The notes under the pieces are model-generated. The model saw only the letters and a list, made by a program, of their open reading frames with translations. It was not told the DNA's origin and did not search any database. This document shows positions 25,501 through 36,824 of a DNA stretch of 64,000 bases, piece by piece. This DNA is from Saccharum officinarum (lineage: Eukaryota; Streptophyta; Magnoliopsida; Poales; Poaceae). The number at the start of each line of letters is the position of its first letter. Positions within the stretch are counted from its first letter, which is position 1. The stretch is taken from positions 13,745,381-13,809,380 of the forward strand of contig CM036221.1 of NCBI GenBank assembly GCA_020631735.1, written 5' to 3'. The position numbers and the translations under genes were made by a program.

Positions 25501-28500
25501 TACCCTGCCGTTTGAATTTGCCGAGTGTCACACGGCCGACACTCGGCAAACATATGGTTTGCCTAGTGTCAAGGGTTTGGCACTCGGCAAACTATCCAGT
25601 TTGCCTAGTGTCAAACGTCTGACACTCGGCAAAACACCCTTTGCCGAGTGTCAGACCTCGGCACTAGGCAAACTATTTTTTTTTTGAGTTTGACCTCCCA
25701 AATTTTTCTGTAATCCTCTTATAATACCTTGAACTACATGTTCAAATTTGACACATTTTGCAGACTTTTTGCTATATTTTTTAATTTATTTCATTTAATT
25801 GAATTTTTTTTGATAAAGCAAATGTGAACTGTAGGAGGATCGAATAATGTAATTTAATGTATGGAAAAATGATATTCATGTTATTCAATCTAAAGTGAGG
25901 CCGTATTCAGGAATAGACCAGAAATTTCGTACATCTTATTCACGAAATATGATTACGAACTTGTGGGCGAGTTGGTTTTAAATTCTATAAAAAGCAAACG
26001 AAGTCCGAAAATAATGAAACTTGACAAGATGTCGTGACATCGTATGTGGAGTTTGTGATAAAAATTTAAGATGGTTTCGCGCAAGTTTGTCATGGCGTTG
26101 CTTACAAACCAAGACATCTCCATATAATATATAGATATCATATGTGGAGATGTCTTGGTTTGTAAGCAACGCCGTGACAAACTTGCGCGAAACCATCTCA
26201 AATTTTTATCACAAACTCCACATATCATATCACGACATCTTGTCAAGTTTCATTATTTTCGGACTTCGTTTGCTTTTTATAGAATTTAAAACCAACTCGC
26301 CCATAAGTTCGTAGTCATATTTCATGAACAAGATGTACGAAATTTCTTGTCTGTTCCTGAATACGGCCTCACTTTAGATTGAATAACATGAATATCATTT
26401 TTCCATACATTAAATTATATTATTCGATTCTCCTACAGTTCACATTTGCTTTATCAAAAAATTCAATTAAATGAAATAAATTAAAAAAATATAGCAAAAA
26501 GTCTACAAAATGTGCCAAATTTGACCATGTAGTTCAAGGTATTATAGGAGGATTACAGAAAATTTTAGAAGGTCAAAATAAAAAAAAACAAAAAAATTTT
26601 GCCTAGTGCCGAGGTCTGACACTCGGCAAAGGGTGTTTTTGCCGAGTGTCAGACGCTAGACACTAGGCAAACTGGACAGTTTGCCGAGTGTCAGACGCTT
26701 GACACTAGGCAAACTGGACAGTTTGCCGAGTGCCATGCTCTAACACTCGGCAAAGGCCCTAAATAGATTTTTTATGGCCCAGGCAACAAACCACCAGCCC
26801 GTGACCTCCCTCTCCTTGCTGTTAGCGTCGCGTTCAGCACCACCAGCGCCGCCGGCCCTCCGTCCCCAGCCACCACAGCCAGCGCCGCCGGCCTCCAGCA
26901 CCACCAGCGCCGCCCGCCGTCCCCAGCCTACCAGATCGGTCGCCCCTGCCCCCAGCCACCAGACCCGCCGCTCGTTGCCCCCAGGAGACCGACCGACTGT
27001 GGCTGCCTCTCTCTCTCGTCGCGACGACTCGGGGAGACCGCCGCCGCCGCCCTTAGCCAGGTGCCCAAGTCTCCACCGTGTCCTTTGCCAGCGACGAGAG
27101 GTTACCAGGTTCGCCTGCCCCTTCCTCTCCCTCTCCCTTCGTGCTGGGCGAAACCCATCTCCCCCTCCCTAGCCGAGGCTTCCCTTTTGTGTACTTGCAC
27201 ATCCGGATCTGGTCTAGTTGCATTCGGATCTGGCGTAAGAGAGTTTGTTAGTCTTTTACGAATTGGTCTGAGCTAACTGGATGCTTGAACTGGGGTGTCG
27301 GCTGAAGTTGTTGTGAGTGTGATTCCAGTGAAGAGCAGTTGGTCTTTCGTCCGGAAGTAGATCACCACACATATTGGCTTACTGGAATATGATGTTCCAA
27401 ATTCTAGATGCTAAGTCATGTTCCAAATTCTTAGATTGAAACAACAATCAACAGTCACAAATTGACAAATGCATTCAATCATTGAAGTCAATATTGAGAT
27501 AAAATCTCAATTCACGGCGACTTTTGTTTGCCGAGTGTCAAACGGACACTAGGCAAAGAGTTTGCCGAGTGTCCGAAAAATGACACTCGGCAAAGTCACC
27601 TTTGCCGTTAAGAAATTTGCCGAGACGGCTTTGCCGAGTGTGGCACTCGGCAAAGGGTTTGCCGAGTGTTTTTGACCCTTTGCCGAGTGTCGTAGACACT
27701 AGGCAAAGCGCTCGTCTCCAGTAGTGAGTAACCCATGCGGCAATAAAGGATCTAATAAGTCTTAGTCTAGTTGGTTGGTGCAAAGAATCAACTACAATAC
27801 TATATATACGGGAGTGCACTAGCTCCGCCAACAACTTTGTGTAAACTGGCACCACATACTACTTATCACATAGGAGAGTGAGTACCTATGCTAGCTCTAT
27901 CAGTTGACACCGAGGGGTGTGTGTGTGTCCATGTATTATATGTCCATGTGGTGAAAATGAATGAATGGCTTGGGAGGCTGCCACGGTTACTGTAACCGTG
28001 TGGATGGATCACTTGGCAACGACATGTCTATAGGTCTAGTGACGCTTTGCTTTGGCTATAGTCTCTTTTCTGCTTGGTCACGGGTGACCACGAGGGTATG
28101 TAAACTATAGGTAGTACTAGGAAAAAGAAAGGGTTAAAACTAAAAAAGATGTGAAGAAGCACGAGGACGGCAAGAGGATATTACTGGTCGGTAACCACCT
28201 TGGCTAAGCTAGCTACCTTCGCCGGCCGTTGTCGTGAGGCAGCGTCCAATCGCGACGTGGACGTGGGATGGCCGTCCGTCCGTGCTTTGGGGTCCGTCAG
28301 ATGGGCCATGGACGGACGGATATGTCGTTTGTCTCAGAGACAGTACGGTGCACCCGTGTAGCTGCTATAGTAAAAAATATTGGAGCACATGCACCGTCAC
28401 GTCTGCATCGATCGCCACCTCGCTCTACCTCTCCTCTCTGCGACGAATTTAATTTTGTGGCCCCGCCGGCCGCTGTCAATTACACTGCCGTGCACCGTGC

Positions 28501-29589
28501 ACCGTACCCGGCTGGCCGGCCGGCAGGATCAGCACGTACACTCGTACAGGCCACATATGCACACAGCATCATCATATCGATCAGGTGCGTGCGTGCGGGA
28601 ACCGACACGTACGTACCTGGATTTGGTCGCCGACGTTGACGATGAAGGCGTCGGGCACGGGGTCGACGGTGACCCATGCGCCGCGGCGGCGCACCTGGAG
28701 GCCACGGACGCGGTCGTCGGCGAGGAGCACGGTCATGCCGCCGGGGTCGGAGTGGGAGGAGAGCCCCAGCGTGAGCTCCGGCTGCGGGCACCGCGGGTAG
28801 TAGTTCACCCTCACGCACACCCCGGCGCCCTCCGCGCCGCCGAACGCCTCCTGCAGCCGCGTCTCCCCGACGCCCAGGCCCACCGACATCGCCGTCATCA
28901 GACGCCCGCACAGCGCCGCCACCTCCCGGCTGTACTCCTCCGTCGTCTCCCTGCAGATTGAAGCAAGGACCATCCATGCATGTGTCACACGTTTCTTAAT
29001 TCCTTCCTCCACACATATTTGTATTATATTTATATATATACATATAGTATATACAAATATGATGACGATTATAGTAGTGGTAATTAATGTACCTGAGGTC
29101 AGGGGGCAGGTGCGGCCACTTGTGCGGGTCGAAGAGGTGGGGCGGGCGGACGTGGAGGAAGTAGTAGTCGCCCCAGTCGAGGACGGCGCCCTTCTCCACG
29201 CCCAGCCGGCTGCCGTACCCCTCGTACGTGGCCGGCGAGTTGGCGTACCGCTGCTTCACCTCCATCGGCTGCCAGAAGAAGCCGCGCCACACGCCGCGCG
29301 CGCGGCGGAGGAGCTCCGAGGGCACGCCGTGGTTCACCGCCTGGAAGAAGCCCCAGTCGCGGCACGCCTCCGACACCGCGCGCGCCGTCGCCGGGTCGCT
29401 CGGCGACGACAGGTCCACCACGGGGATGCCGCCTTCCTCGGTCGCCGCTGCTGCCGCCGGCTCCAACGCCGCCTTTGGGCGCTCCGACTCCGCCTTCACG
29501 TACCGGTCCGGGATCGTGGCGGCGCCGCTCTCCGACAGCGACTGCACCCGCACCACCGGCTCCGGCCACCCCGCGCCCGCGCCTTCCAT
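22519..29589 (-). CDS. JOX: jasmonate-induced oxygenase (JOX)-type 2OG/Fe(II) dioxygenase
   Basis: Exons on the minus strand: 29093-29589, 28617-28950, 22519-22833, all with GT..AG introns. Together they give 1146 nt, i.e. 381 residues plus TAG. The N-terminal part has WPEPVVRVQSLSES, a DIOX_N domain (GIPVVDL, CRDWGFFQAVNHGV) and YEGYGSRLGVEKGAVLDWGD. The 2OG-Fe(II) core carries RVNYYPRCPQPELTLG, the iron ligands H232, D234 (SSHSDPGGMT) and H289 (SVEHRV), and the 2-oxoglutarate-binding R299-x-S301. The full-length layout and the WPEP..VRVQSL and YNPKSDLPLAPMPELV segments fit the JOX clade, which hydroxylates jasmonic acid to 12-OH-JA and damps jasmonate signalling; related flavonoid dioxygenases are the main alternative. 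No frameshift or stop is seen. The unusual feature is the 5.8 kb intron 2, loaded with transposons. Confidence 0.85.
23146..23480. mobile_element. PIF/Tourist-like MITE fragment in the intron
   Basis: Contains the grass MITE interior CGAGACGAATTTATTAAGC, TACTGTAGCAACACATTATC and AAAAGATTCGTCTCACAAAT. Clean inverted ends and a TSD were not found. A related, truncated copy lies at about 57737-57882. Confidence 0.5.
23628..23860. mobile_element. PIF/Tourist MITE, TSD TAA
   Basis: GGGCCTGTTTGGTT at the left and, in reverse complement, GGGGGTGTTTGGTT at the right, flanked by TAA at 23625-23627 and 23861-23863. 233 bp, non-coding. Confidence 0.8.
25560..26700. repeat. long inverted repeat (fold-back) inside CACTA element 1
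   Basis: The left arm (about 25560-26125) and right arm (about 26141-26700) are near-perfect reverse complements around a short AT loop at about 26133. For example AAACCAAGACATCTCC at 26107-26122 pairs with GGAGATGTCTTGGTTT at 26146-26161, and CTTGACAAGATGTCGTGA on the left matches its complement on the right. The arms include subterminal TTTGCCGAGTGTC copies at their outer ends. A transcript across it would fold into a hairpin of more than 500 bp with mismatches. Confidence 0.9.
26774..27280 (+). other. GC-rich Pro/Ser-rich block in CACTA element 1, possibly captured DNA
   Basis: Open frames at 26774-27172 (132 codons) and 27061-27276 are dominated by Pro, Ser, Ala and Arg, as GC-rich grass leader sequences often give. 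The block differs sharply in composition from the AT-rich fold-back beside it. It may be the remnant promoter/leader of the parental transposase gene or a captured host 5' end. No domain recognised. Confidence 0.3.
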
Positions 29590-29715
29590 CCTGCCTGCCT
29601 GCCGCCGCCTAGCTACGTACGACGACGACCTCTGCTCGATCGCTCACTCTTCTACTCTTGTCACGTTCTTGTTGGGATCCTCGGCCTCGCTCTTGGAGTG
29701 TTATGTGTTGCACTT

Positions 29716-29722
29716 CTTATAG
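29716..29722 (-). promoter_or_regulatory. candidate TATA box of the JOX-type gene
   Basis: CTATAAG on the minus strand about 127 nt upstream of the ATG, which would put transcription start about 100 nt before the start codon. Confidence 0.4.
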
Positions 29723-29974
29723 CAAACACGACGGCGGCGGCCGTCTAACAAAAGATGGAATCGAAGGAAGATGGTGCACGGCGGTGACGACGGAGGATCT
29801 TTCCACACAACTAGCTAGATAGCGGCGGAGAGATTGATCGGCGGCCAGTAGTAGCTTGTAGCAACGACGAAATAAACAAGCATAAAGAACTAAGAATGGT
29901 TTGACGATGAATAATATATCAACAACAAGCTAAGGGATCAACAAATGAATGATAGATGCTAGCATCACGGAGGC

Positions 29975-30025
29975 GGAGATATATAAAGATAGAAACAAGA
30001 TATATAAAGATAGAAACAAGATATA
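29975..30025. repeat. short tandem repeat, ~21-bp unit
   Basis: ATATATAAAGATAGAAACAAG repeated a little over twice. 29590-30243 is otherwise the upstream flank of the JOX-type gene, with no other feature recognised. Confidence 0.7.
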
Positions 30026-30246
30026 TAAGAATCGAAGATGAGAGCGATGAGAAAAAAAGATGGAAAGAGGAGGACAGGATCGTCGCAGGACAGCAGGTTG
30101 CGCCTTTGCTTTCCTTGCTTGCAGAAGGGCTTGCTGCTGCTGTTGTGTGTCATGTGCTATATATATTTTGGCCGGCAGTAGTTAAGCCGATGCATCATAT
30201 CTCAATTAGGCGGTGCTAATCGGACGTACAGTAGCTAGTATACTTA

Positions 30247-30538
30247 GGCTGTGTTTAGTTCCCCATAAAATGTAAAATGCAAAATACCAACTATTTTGGA
30301 ATGATGAAATGTAAAATGCTAAAATTTTCATGGGTGTGTTTTGTTCCATCTAAAATGCCAAATTTTTTATGGGGTGGGTAAAGGGCTTTTTGGCTTTTTT
30401 AGCCTCTTGAGGTCAAAATCCAAAATGAAGAATGAATACCTTTTTGTCATAAATTTTGCATGGTGTTTAGTTCTATTTTGCAAAATAATAAGACAAAACC
30501 TAAAAGTTTTTAGGTGAAATAGGAAACTAAACACACCC
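30247..30538. mobile_element. PIF/Tourist-like MITE, TSD TTA
   Basis: GGCTGTGTTTAGTTCC at the left and, in reverse complement, GGGTGTGTTTAGTTTC at the right, flanked by TTA at 30244-30246 and 30539-30541. A partial second copy was produced by the tandem duplication that starts inside it at 30289. Confidence 0.8.
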
Positions 30539-31209
30539 TTAGTTTATCATTTAGGCTCCCGTGGCCGATTGCTGATGCAGCAGGCGAAAGCAACGCGCGC
30601 AATAACAAACGTGACTGAATTTTTGTTGCGCATGTGACGGCACTACGCAGTAGCAGGCCCACACAGTGACGTATAGCTAGGAGCGTATTCCTTGCCTCCC
30701 AGAACAAGTGATTCTCTCGCTTTTCAAGAGTTAAACTCTTTTAAATTTGACCATATGTGTATACAAGAAAGTACTTATATCAAATTAATATGTGTAATAA
30801 ACATTGTTAAATTGACAGTAAAATATATTTTTAGAGTAAATTTATTTAGAGATACAAATATTAATAATATTTTCTCGATGTTTGGTTAAACTTTTAAAAG
30901 GTTTAACTACTAGGGTCATGCCCGTGTGCTGCAACGGGTAAAAATAATCCCCATGACAATACAAGTTTGCCCTTGCATTGAAATGGGAGATGACATTGTT
31001 TTAATGTAATAAAAAGAGTATGAAAACACATGGTGCTTTGAGATCATCAAATTCTAAAATCTGCTTTATATTAGCAACATGTTTCAACATGTTAGCCACA
31101 GATATATAAGCACATCAACTTCACATGGAAGTATATAAGCAAGCATGCTTTAAGAAGAAAGGACACTAAAACACATATTAATACAAGCATGTAGTTCAAA
31201 TTAAAGGGA

Positions 31210-31319
<110 letters not shown>

Positions 31320-32460
31320 ACCTCCCTTCAAATTATTTGATCAAATGAGACACCACCATGTCTGATCCATTCATACCTGCACTGCATACAGTTTTCACAT
31401 TAAGCCACACTCTTACTGATTGTTTTCTTGTACACCATGGTATTCGTCTTCCTCAGCATTCTCGTCGCCCCAGGCAGCATGCTTCATAGGTGCCCACTGT
31501 ACGATCCAGTTTTTAGCTTTCTGAATAATAAACTATTTTGGAATGATGAAATGTAAAATGCTAAAATTTTCATGGGTGTGTTTTGTTCCATCTAAAATGC
31601 CAAATTTTTTATGGGGTGGGTAAAGGGTTTTTTGGTTTTTTGGCTTTTTTTAGCCTCTTGAGGTCAAAATCCAAAATGAAGAATGGATACCTTTTTGTCA
31701 TAAATTTTGCATGGTGTTTAGTTCTATTTTGTAAAATAATAAGATAAAACCTAAAACTTTTTGGGTGAAATAGGAAACTAAACACACCCTTAGTTTATCA
31801 TTTAGGCTCCCTTGGCCGATTGCTGATGCAGCAGGCGAAAGCAACGCGCGCAATAACAAACGTGACTGAATTTTTGTTGCGCATGTGACGGCACTACGCA
31901 GTAGCAGGCCCACACAGTGACGTATAGCTAGGAGCGTATTCCTTGCCTCCCAGAACAAGTGATTTTCTCGCTTTTCAAGAGTTAAACTCTTTTAAATTTG
32001 ACCATATGTGTATACAAGAAAGTACTTATATCAAATTAATATGTGCAATAAACATCGTTAAATTGACAGTAAAATATATTTTTAGAGTAAATTTATTTAG
32101 AGATATAAATATTGATAATATTTTCTCGATGTTTGGTTAAACTTTTAAAAGGTTTAACTACTAGGATCATGCCCGTGCGTTGCAACGGGTAAAAATAATC
32201 CCCATGACAATACAAGTTTGCCCTTGCATTGAAATGGGAGATGACATTGTTTTAATGTAATAAAAAGAGTATGAAAACACATGGTGCTTTGAGATCATCA
32301 AATTCTAAAATCTGCTTTATATTAGCAACATGTTTCAACATGTTAGCCACAGATATATAAGCACATCAACTTCACATGGAAGTATATAAGCAAGCATGCT
32401 TTAAGAAGAAAGGACACTAAAACACATATTAATACAAGCATGTAGTTCAAATTAAAGGGA

Positions 32461-32576
<116 letters not shown>

Positions 32577-32789
32577 ACCTCCCTTCAAATTATTTGATCA
32601 AATGAGACACCACCATGTCTGATCCATTCATACCTGCACTGCATACAGTTTTCACATTAAGCCACACTCTTACTGATTGTTTTCTTGTACACCATGGTAT
32701 TCGTCTTCCTCAGCATTCTCATCGCCCCAGGCAGCATGCTTCATAGGTGCCCACTGTACGATCCAGTTTTTAGCTTTCTGAATAATAAG

Positions 32790-33011
32790 TGCTACATCGA
32801 AACAGTGCCATAAGACCGCCTCAGCCATCAGGACAGATGTGGCGCTGGCCATGGTAGCTTTGATGAAGATTGTAGACTGTAGATGAATGTTGACAATGAA
32901 CACTCCTAGTCCTGGTCGTCTGGGAAGCTGATTTGGTGTATCCGGCTGTGTCGAGGCGTCTGTGTAGCAGCATGCGCCAAGGAGTAGCGCCGGTAGCAGT
33001 GCCCTGTACAA
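32790..33011 (-). pseudogene. possible RNase H-like (RVT_3) retroelement fragment
   Basis: The minus-strand frame 32670-33011 contains LGVFIVNIH, FIKATMASATSVLMAEAV and similar text, recalling the RNase H-like domain of plant non-LTR elements and related host genes (acidic residue in AEA, hydrophobic strands before it). Only part of such a domain is visible, with no reverse transcriptase nearby. The tandem duplication begins immediately beside it and has cut the homologous sequence. Recognition is from memory, so modest confidence. Confidence 0.35.
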
Positions 33012-33186
33012 GGGTGGGCCGAGGGTGACAGATGCAGTCAGTGGTTGATTTGCAGCTTGGTTTGCACCTGCGATTTCAGTTGGTTGTCCTGCAATTGAAG
33101 AACTATTACCTTGCCCGTGCTCTCTGATCTGTGATGCGTCTTGGTTAAAGGGATCTGTGGCCTATATTAATCTATAAGCCAGCTTT

Positions 33187-33347
33187 CATAGTCACATAAA
33201 ACGGGTTCACCACCTTCGACCCTTGACCCGGGTTCGTCGACCCCGACCCGGATTCACGGGTTCATTTTCGACCCGAAGTGTAAAAATCTATCACGAGTAG
33301 CGTACCACGTACCGCGACCCCATCAACCCAAAAACTTTGTGACTATG
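33187..33347. mobile_element. short MITE-like element
   Basis: CATAGTCACATAAA at the left and its near reverse complement TTTGTGACTATG at the right enclose 161 bp rich in GACCCG and GGGTTC. No convincing TSD; family unknown. Confidence 0.5.
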
Positions 33348-34972
33348 GCCTTGCTTAGCCTGCCTATATATCTAACATGCACTTTGGCCTATGAAATACT
33401 AAGCAATCTCTCCAAAATAATCCTGGTAGACCCTGCTTGTAACAAAGGCCTTATTTCACGTTTGCATATGCCAACAATGCATAGTCAGAGCACTCAGATA
33501 AAAGTTGAAGTCTTTGATTCGGGCCTGCATGCATGCCAAAACTCAGAACTGTGAATGCTTTGCTTATAAAAGCAGTGGTCCCTTTCTTCTTTAAAAAAAG
33601 TTCAATTTCAAGTAACTGAAACAAGCAATTAACGTATCATAATATGTCAAAACTTGAACCTATATTCTCGCAGTATTACTAATCAACGATGATTGAATGA
33701 AATAAAGTATCAATGATTAGGATCCTGTTGATGTGCGTTTCCATTGCATACCTCAATGAAGACTGATCAATGAGGCCGTGGCAATGAAGATGGAGGTTGG
33801 CCGTGGGCTGTGGCAAGAATCGGAGACGAGGTGGCTGACCATGGCGGGAAGGGCCAACGTTGGTGCACAGTCGCCAAAACCCTATGGTTAGGGTTAGGCA
33901 ACGGTGGAGCTGAGGCCCGAGGAAGGTCTTCCGCTCCTCTCCACCTTTCTACATGGTGAAGTCCATGCGTGAGGGTTTGGTGGAGCCCAAAACAGCGTCG
34001 GTGGCAGGAGCATGTAAGTCGGCAGTCGGCACGGGGGAGGCGATGCAGGGAGCAGGGTGAGGGCTGGAGTGCTTCTTGTGGCCACTACAGGCTCGATCCG
34101 AAGTTCCGAACTATAAGAAGGGAGATTAGGGAGCAGAGATACGATACGACAGAGAGGTGTGTAACCTGATTCGCAGCGAAGAGATCGTTGTCGAGGTCGA
34201 GCGCCGATGGGGCACGCGCTTGCACGACATTGGAGACTGTGTGCGTCAGGGGGAGGGCTGTTGATGTGGCTGCGAGGGGGCTCTAGAAAGATGGAAGGCA
34301 CATTGATTGGGGGCCTTGACACCTTGTGCCTGCATCGAGGGGAGGGGCGCTGATTGGGCAGGGATGGAAAAGGGGCAGCAGCGTGATTCCAGGCAATCGC
34401 AGGGCACGGAGATTGCGCGAGGCGAGACCGGCATAGCGCTCGCGCGGGGAAGATTTGGTCATATAGCGGGAGAAGGCTTCGCTTCGCCTGGGCAAGGTGA
34501 TTGCGGTGATCACTTGCGCGGTATCGTCGGGCGAGCAAAGCCGCGCCGGGTGAGCAAAGCTGCGTGCGCTTTTTTGCACGTCAGGTGAACGATTCCCTTG
34601 CAAATGTTTTAGTTGTAGAGATTAAGGAATCAAGATGTGCATTTATTTTAGAACATAGAGAGTATGTAGAGAGACGCGTTGCATACATACAACTACTACA
34701 CACTCTAGGGCATAGGAAGAAGACAATTTCAGAGTAGCATGCACCGAGTCAAATCATTTCGAGTTTAATCAAGTTTAGAAAAAACATCAATACTTATGGT
34801 ACCAAATAAACATCATTAGATTTATCATGAGATATATTTCTACATTTTACCTATTTTCTATGTTACAAATTTTAATATTTTTTTGTATAATCTTGATTTA
34901 CCTTTAGAAAATTTGACTAAAAAGGTAGAGTTAGAATTGCAACACTTTTCGGATGGAGGACATAGCATCCGA
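33348..34972. other. unassigned DNA with GC-rich block
   Basis: 33740-34600 is GC-rich with a 214-codon minus frame (33894-34538) and shorter plus frames (33969-34169, 34307-34588). Composition is biased to Pro, Ser and Arg and no domain is seen, so no gene is called. A Stowaway-type remnant (GATGTGCATTTATTTTAG) lies at about 34634. Confidence 0.35.
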
Positions 34973-34976
34973 GGTA

Positions 34977-35225
34977 CTATCTCCGTCCCCCAAAAAATAA
35001 AATTCTATATTCATTCTCGGTTAAAGTGTCTAAAGTTTGATGAAATATATAGATAAAACTATTAATGTGACATCAAATAATTATATTATGACAATATGTT
35101 TCGTGATGGATCTAATGATACCTATTTAGTACAATAGATATTAGTAATTTTTACATAAATTTGATCAAACTTGACATGTTTTAACAACACTATTCTAAAA
35201 TTGTATCTTTTTAGGATGGAGGGAG
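34977..35225. mobile_element. Stowaway MITE, TSD TA
   Basis: CTATCTCCGTCCCCCAAAAA at the left and, in reverse complement, CTCCCTCCATCCTAAAAAGA at the right, flanked by TA (34975-34976, 35226-35227). Confidence 0.85.
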
Positions 35226-35313
35226 TACACATCATGGCATCATGCACACAAAGACGTCTACCATTTAATTTACCTTTCCGACCCTAGCTAGTCAGTAGTC
35301 AGTCTAGTACTAG

Positions 35314-35570
35314 TAGGGCTGGATATCGAGCCGACCGTAGTTTTTTTTGAGCTTTTTTAGAAATTGGTATAATCTTATTCATCATTATTTCCTGCATTGT
35401 TTAAGACCCAACTTCACGACGAGCCTAATGAGCCGAGCCTAACGAGCCGAGCCGAAGTTGAAAGTCGTTCCAAATCAAGTCATTTTCATTTTAAAAGATA
35501 AATGAGTCCAATCAGAGCACTTTTGTACCGAGCCACCGAGTCAGCTTAACGAGCTTTTTGTCCAGCCCTG
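35314..35570. mobile_element. small hAT-type MITE, 8-bp TSD AGTACTAG
   Basis: Starts TAGGGCTGGATATCGAGCC and ends GAGCTTTTTGTCCAGCCCTG; the right end in reverse complement is CAGGGCTGGACAAAAAGCTC. AGTACTAG flanks both sides (35306-35313, 35571-35578). The interior contains repeated GAGCCGAG words. Confidence 0.8.
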
Positions 35571-35578
35571 AGTACTAG

Positions 35579-36003
35579 TGTCTGTAGTATAACAATTCAA
35601 AAAAGAACTTTTGAGATTAACAATTCAAATGTTTGTACCAGGCCCAACAATTTTTATTCGTAGCGATGGCCGGCTGGCCGGCCCATTGACCTGTGAGCAT
35701 ATCTGAATCAAGCCCCATACATTCGGCCCATAAAAAATTTCTGCTCCACGCGCGCATCTAGTCAGACTGATGTGCAGTGCAGGTGCGCTATTTTCCACGA
35801 GGCAGATATATGTCTTATCTGGTTACGGATACCTTTATGACTTTATCAAATTTTATTTAAACGTGATTCTTTTAGCGACCCAGTACATACGTAGATGTTT
35901 ATATACAGGAGCGTAGATCTACTCCTATAAATGCAAGCACATCTTCGAAGGACTGAGTTCGTCAATACACAGGCCATTAAAAGAATATAATACCATTAAA
36001 TCA
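35579..36003. other. unassigned interval
   Basis: No element or gene recognised. CCTATAAATG at about 35924 resembles a TATA box, but no gene follows. Confidence 0.3.
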
Positions 36004-36005
36004 TA

Positions 36006-36149
36006 CTTTCTCTATTTTAAATTATAAATCGCTTTGAATTTTTGGTACATCCATTTTGCTATGCATCTAGATAAATAATATGTCTAGATATATAATAAAA
36101 TGAATGAATCATAAATATCAAAGCGACTTATAATTTGGAGCGGAGGGAG
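36006..36149. mobile_element. Stowaway MITE, TSD TA
   Basis: CTTTCTCTATTTTAAATTAT at the left and, in reverse complement, CTCCCTCCGCTCCAAATTAT at the right, then TA on both sides. Same type as the outer MITE at 39975-54828. Confidence 0.9.
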
Positions 36150-36560
36150 TAGAAAAAATCAATGAAAGGATATGTTAGGTTAAGGACTTAGATAGACAGG
36201 TTGTACCACAAAGAACCTAACACACTTATATTCTCATTTAAACATGATTTATTGATTTCTATATTACTCTCTTCATCTTAAAATACAAGGTATCAAAGTG
36301 ATTTTCAAATAAAATAAGGAGCTTGGCAAAGGACCACCTTGGCCCCCACTAATTAGGATGCAGAGAGTAATTTAATTGTTATTTTCTTAATTACGAGATG
36401 GTTGAGGACTGAGAATACTTTGTATTTTGGTACAAATTTTGAGCTCTAGGTTCCTTATACTATGCTTTGAGAAACTCTACGGATCCTTTCATCATCCCCT
36501 ATCTTATTTAGGTGCCTACCTTTCTAAAGATTCGATGTGACAGAGCTAAAATTTAGCTAA

Positions 36561-36824
36561 GCCCATGTTTAGTTCCCCCAATTCTCCCCAAATTTCACTA
36601 TGCAAAAAGAAGATTCTCTGTCACATCAAAATGTCGGTAAATGCATGGAGTACTAAATGTTGATGAAATCAAAAACTAATTGCACAGTTTTGTTGTACTT
36701 TGCGAGATGAACATTTTAAACCTAGTTAGTCAAAATTTGGATAATTTTTACCAAATACAAACGAAATGCTATAAGAATTCTGATACAATGTTTTTCTCCC
36801 CAATTCACCGAACTAAACGAGGCC
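36561..36824. mobile_element. PIF/Tourist MITE, TSD TAA
   Basis: GCCCATGTTTAGTTCCC at the left and, in reverse complement, GGCCTCGTTTAGTTCGG at the right, with TAA at 36558-36560 and 36825-36827. The frame 36680-36955 falls largely in it and is not a gene. Confidence 0.85.

Larger units (their letters stand above)
25256..27726. mobile_element. non-autonomous CACTA element with long fold-back, TSD AGT
   Basis: Begins CACTACCGGAAACG and ends, in reverse complement, CACTACTGGAGACG; AGT flanks it on both sides (25253-25255 and 27727-27729). Subterminal regions (25270-25680, 26600-26760, 27525-27715) are packed with TTTGCCGAGTGTC and the variant TTTGCCTAGTGTC in both orientations, the binding-site layout of Spm/CACTA elements. 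The middle is a ~1.2 kb inverted repeat followed by a GC-rich Pro-rich block. No transposase. Length 2471 bp, within intron 2 of the JOX-type gene. Confidence 0.95.
22834..28616 (-). other. JOX-type gene intron 2 (5.8 kb) with nested transposons
   Basis: Donor GTACGT next to 28617, acceptor GCATGAAG next to 22833. It contains a CACTA element (25256-27726), a PIF-type MITE (23628-23860) and a second MITE-like fragment (about 23146-23480). The frames at 23828-24661, 23908-24588 and 28234-28639 overlap on both strands in GC-rich patches and show no domain. Confidence 0.85.

Noticed and set aside
29059..29748. 229-codon plus frame
   Set aside because: Antisense shadow of exon 1 of the JOX-type gene.
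33894..34538. 214-codon minus frame
   Set aside because: Pro/Ser/Arg-biased composition in GC-rich DNA with competing frames on the other strand; no domain.
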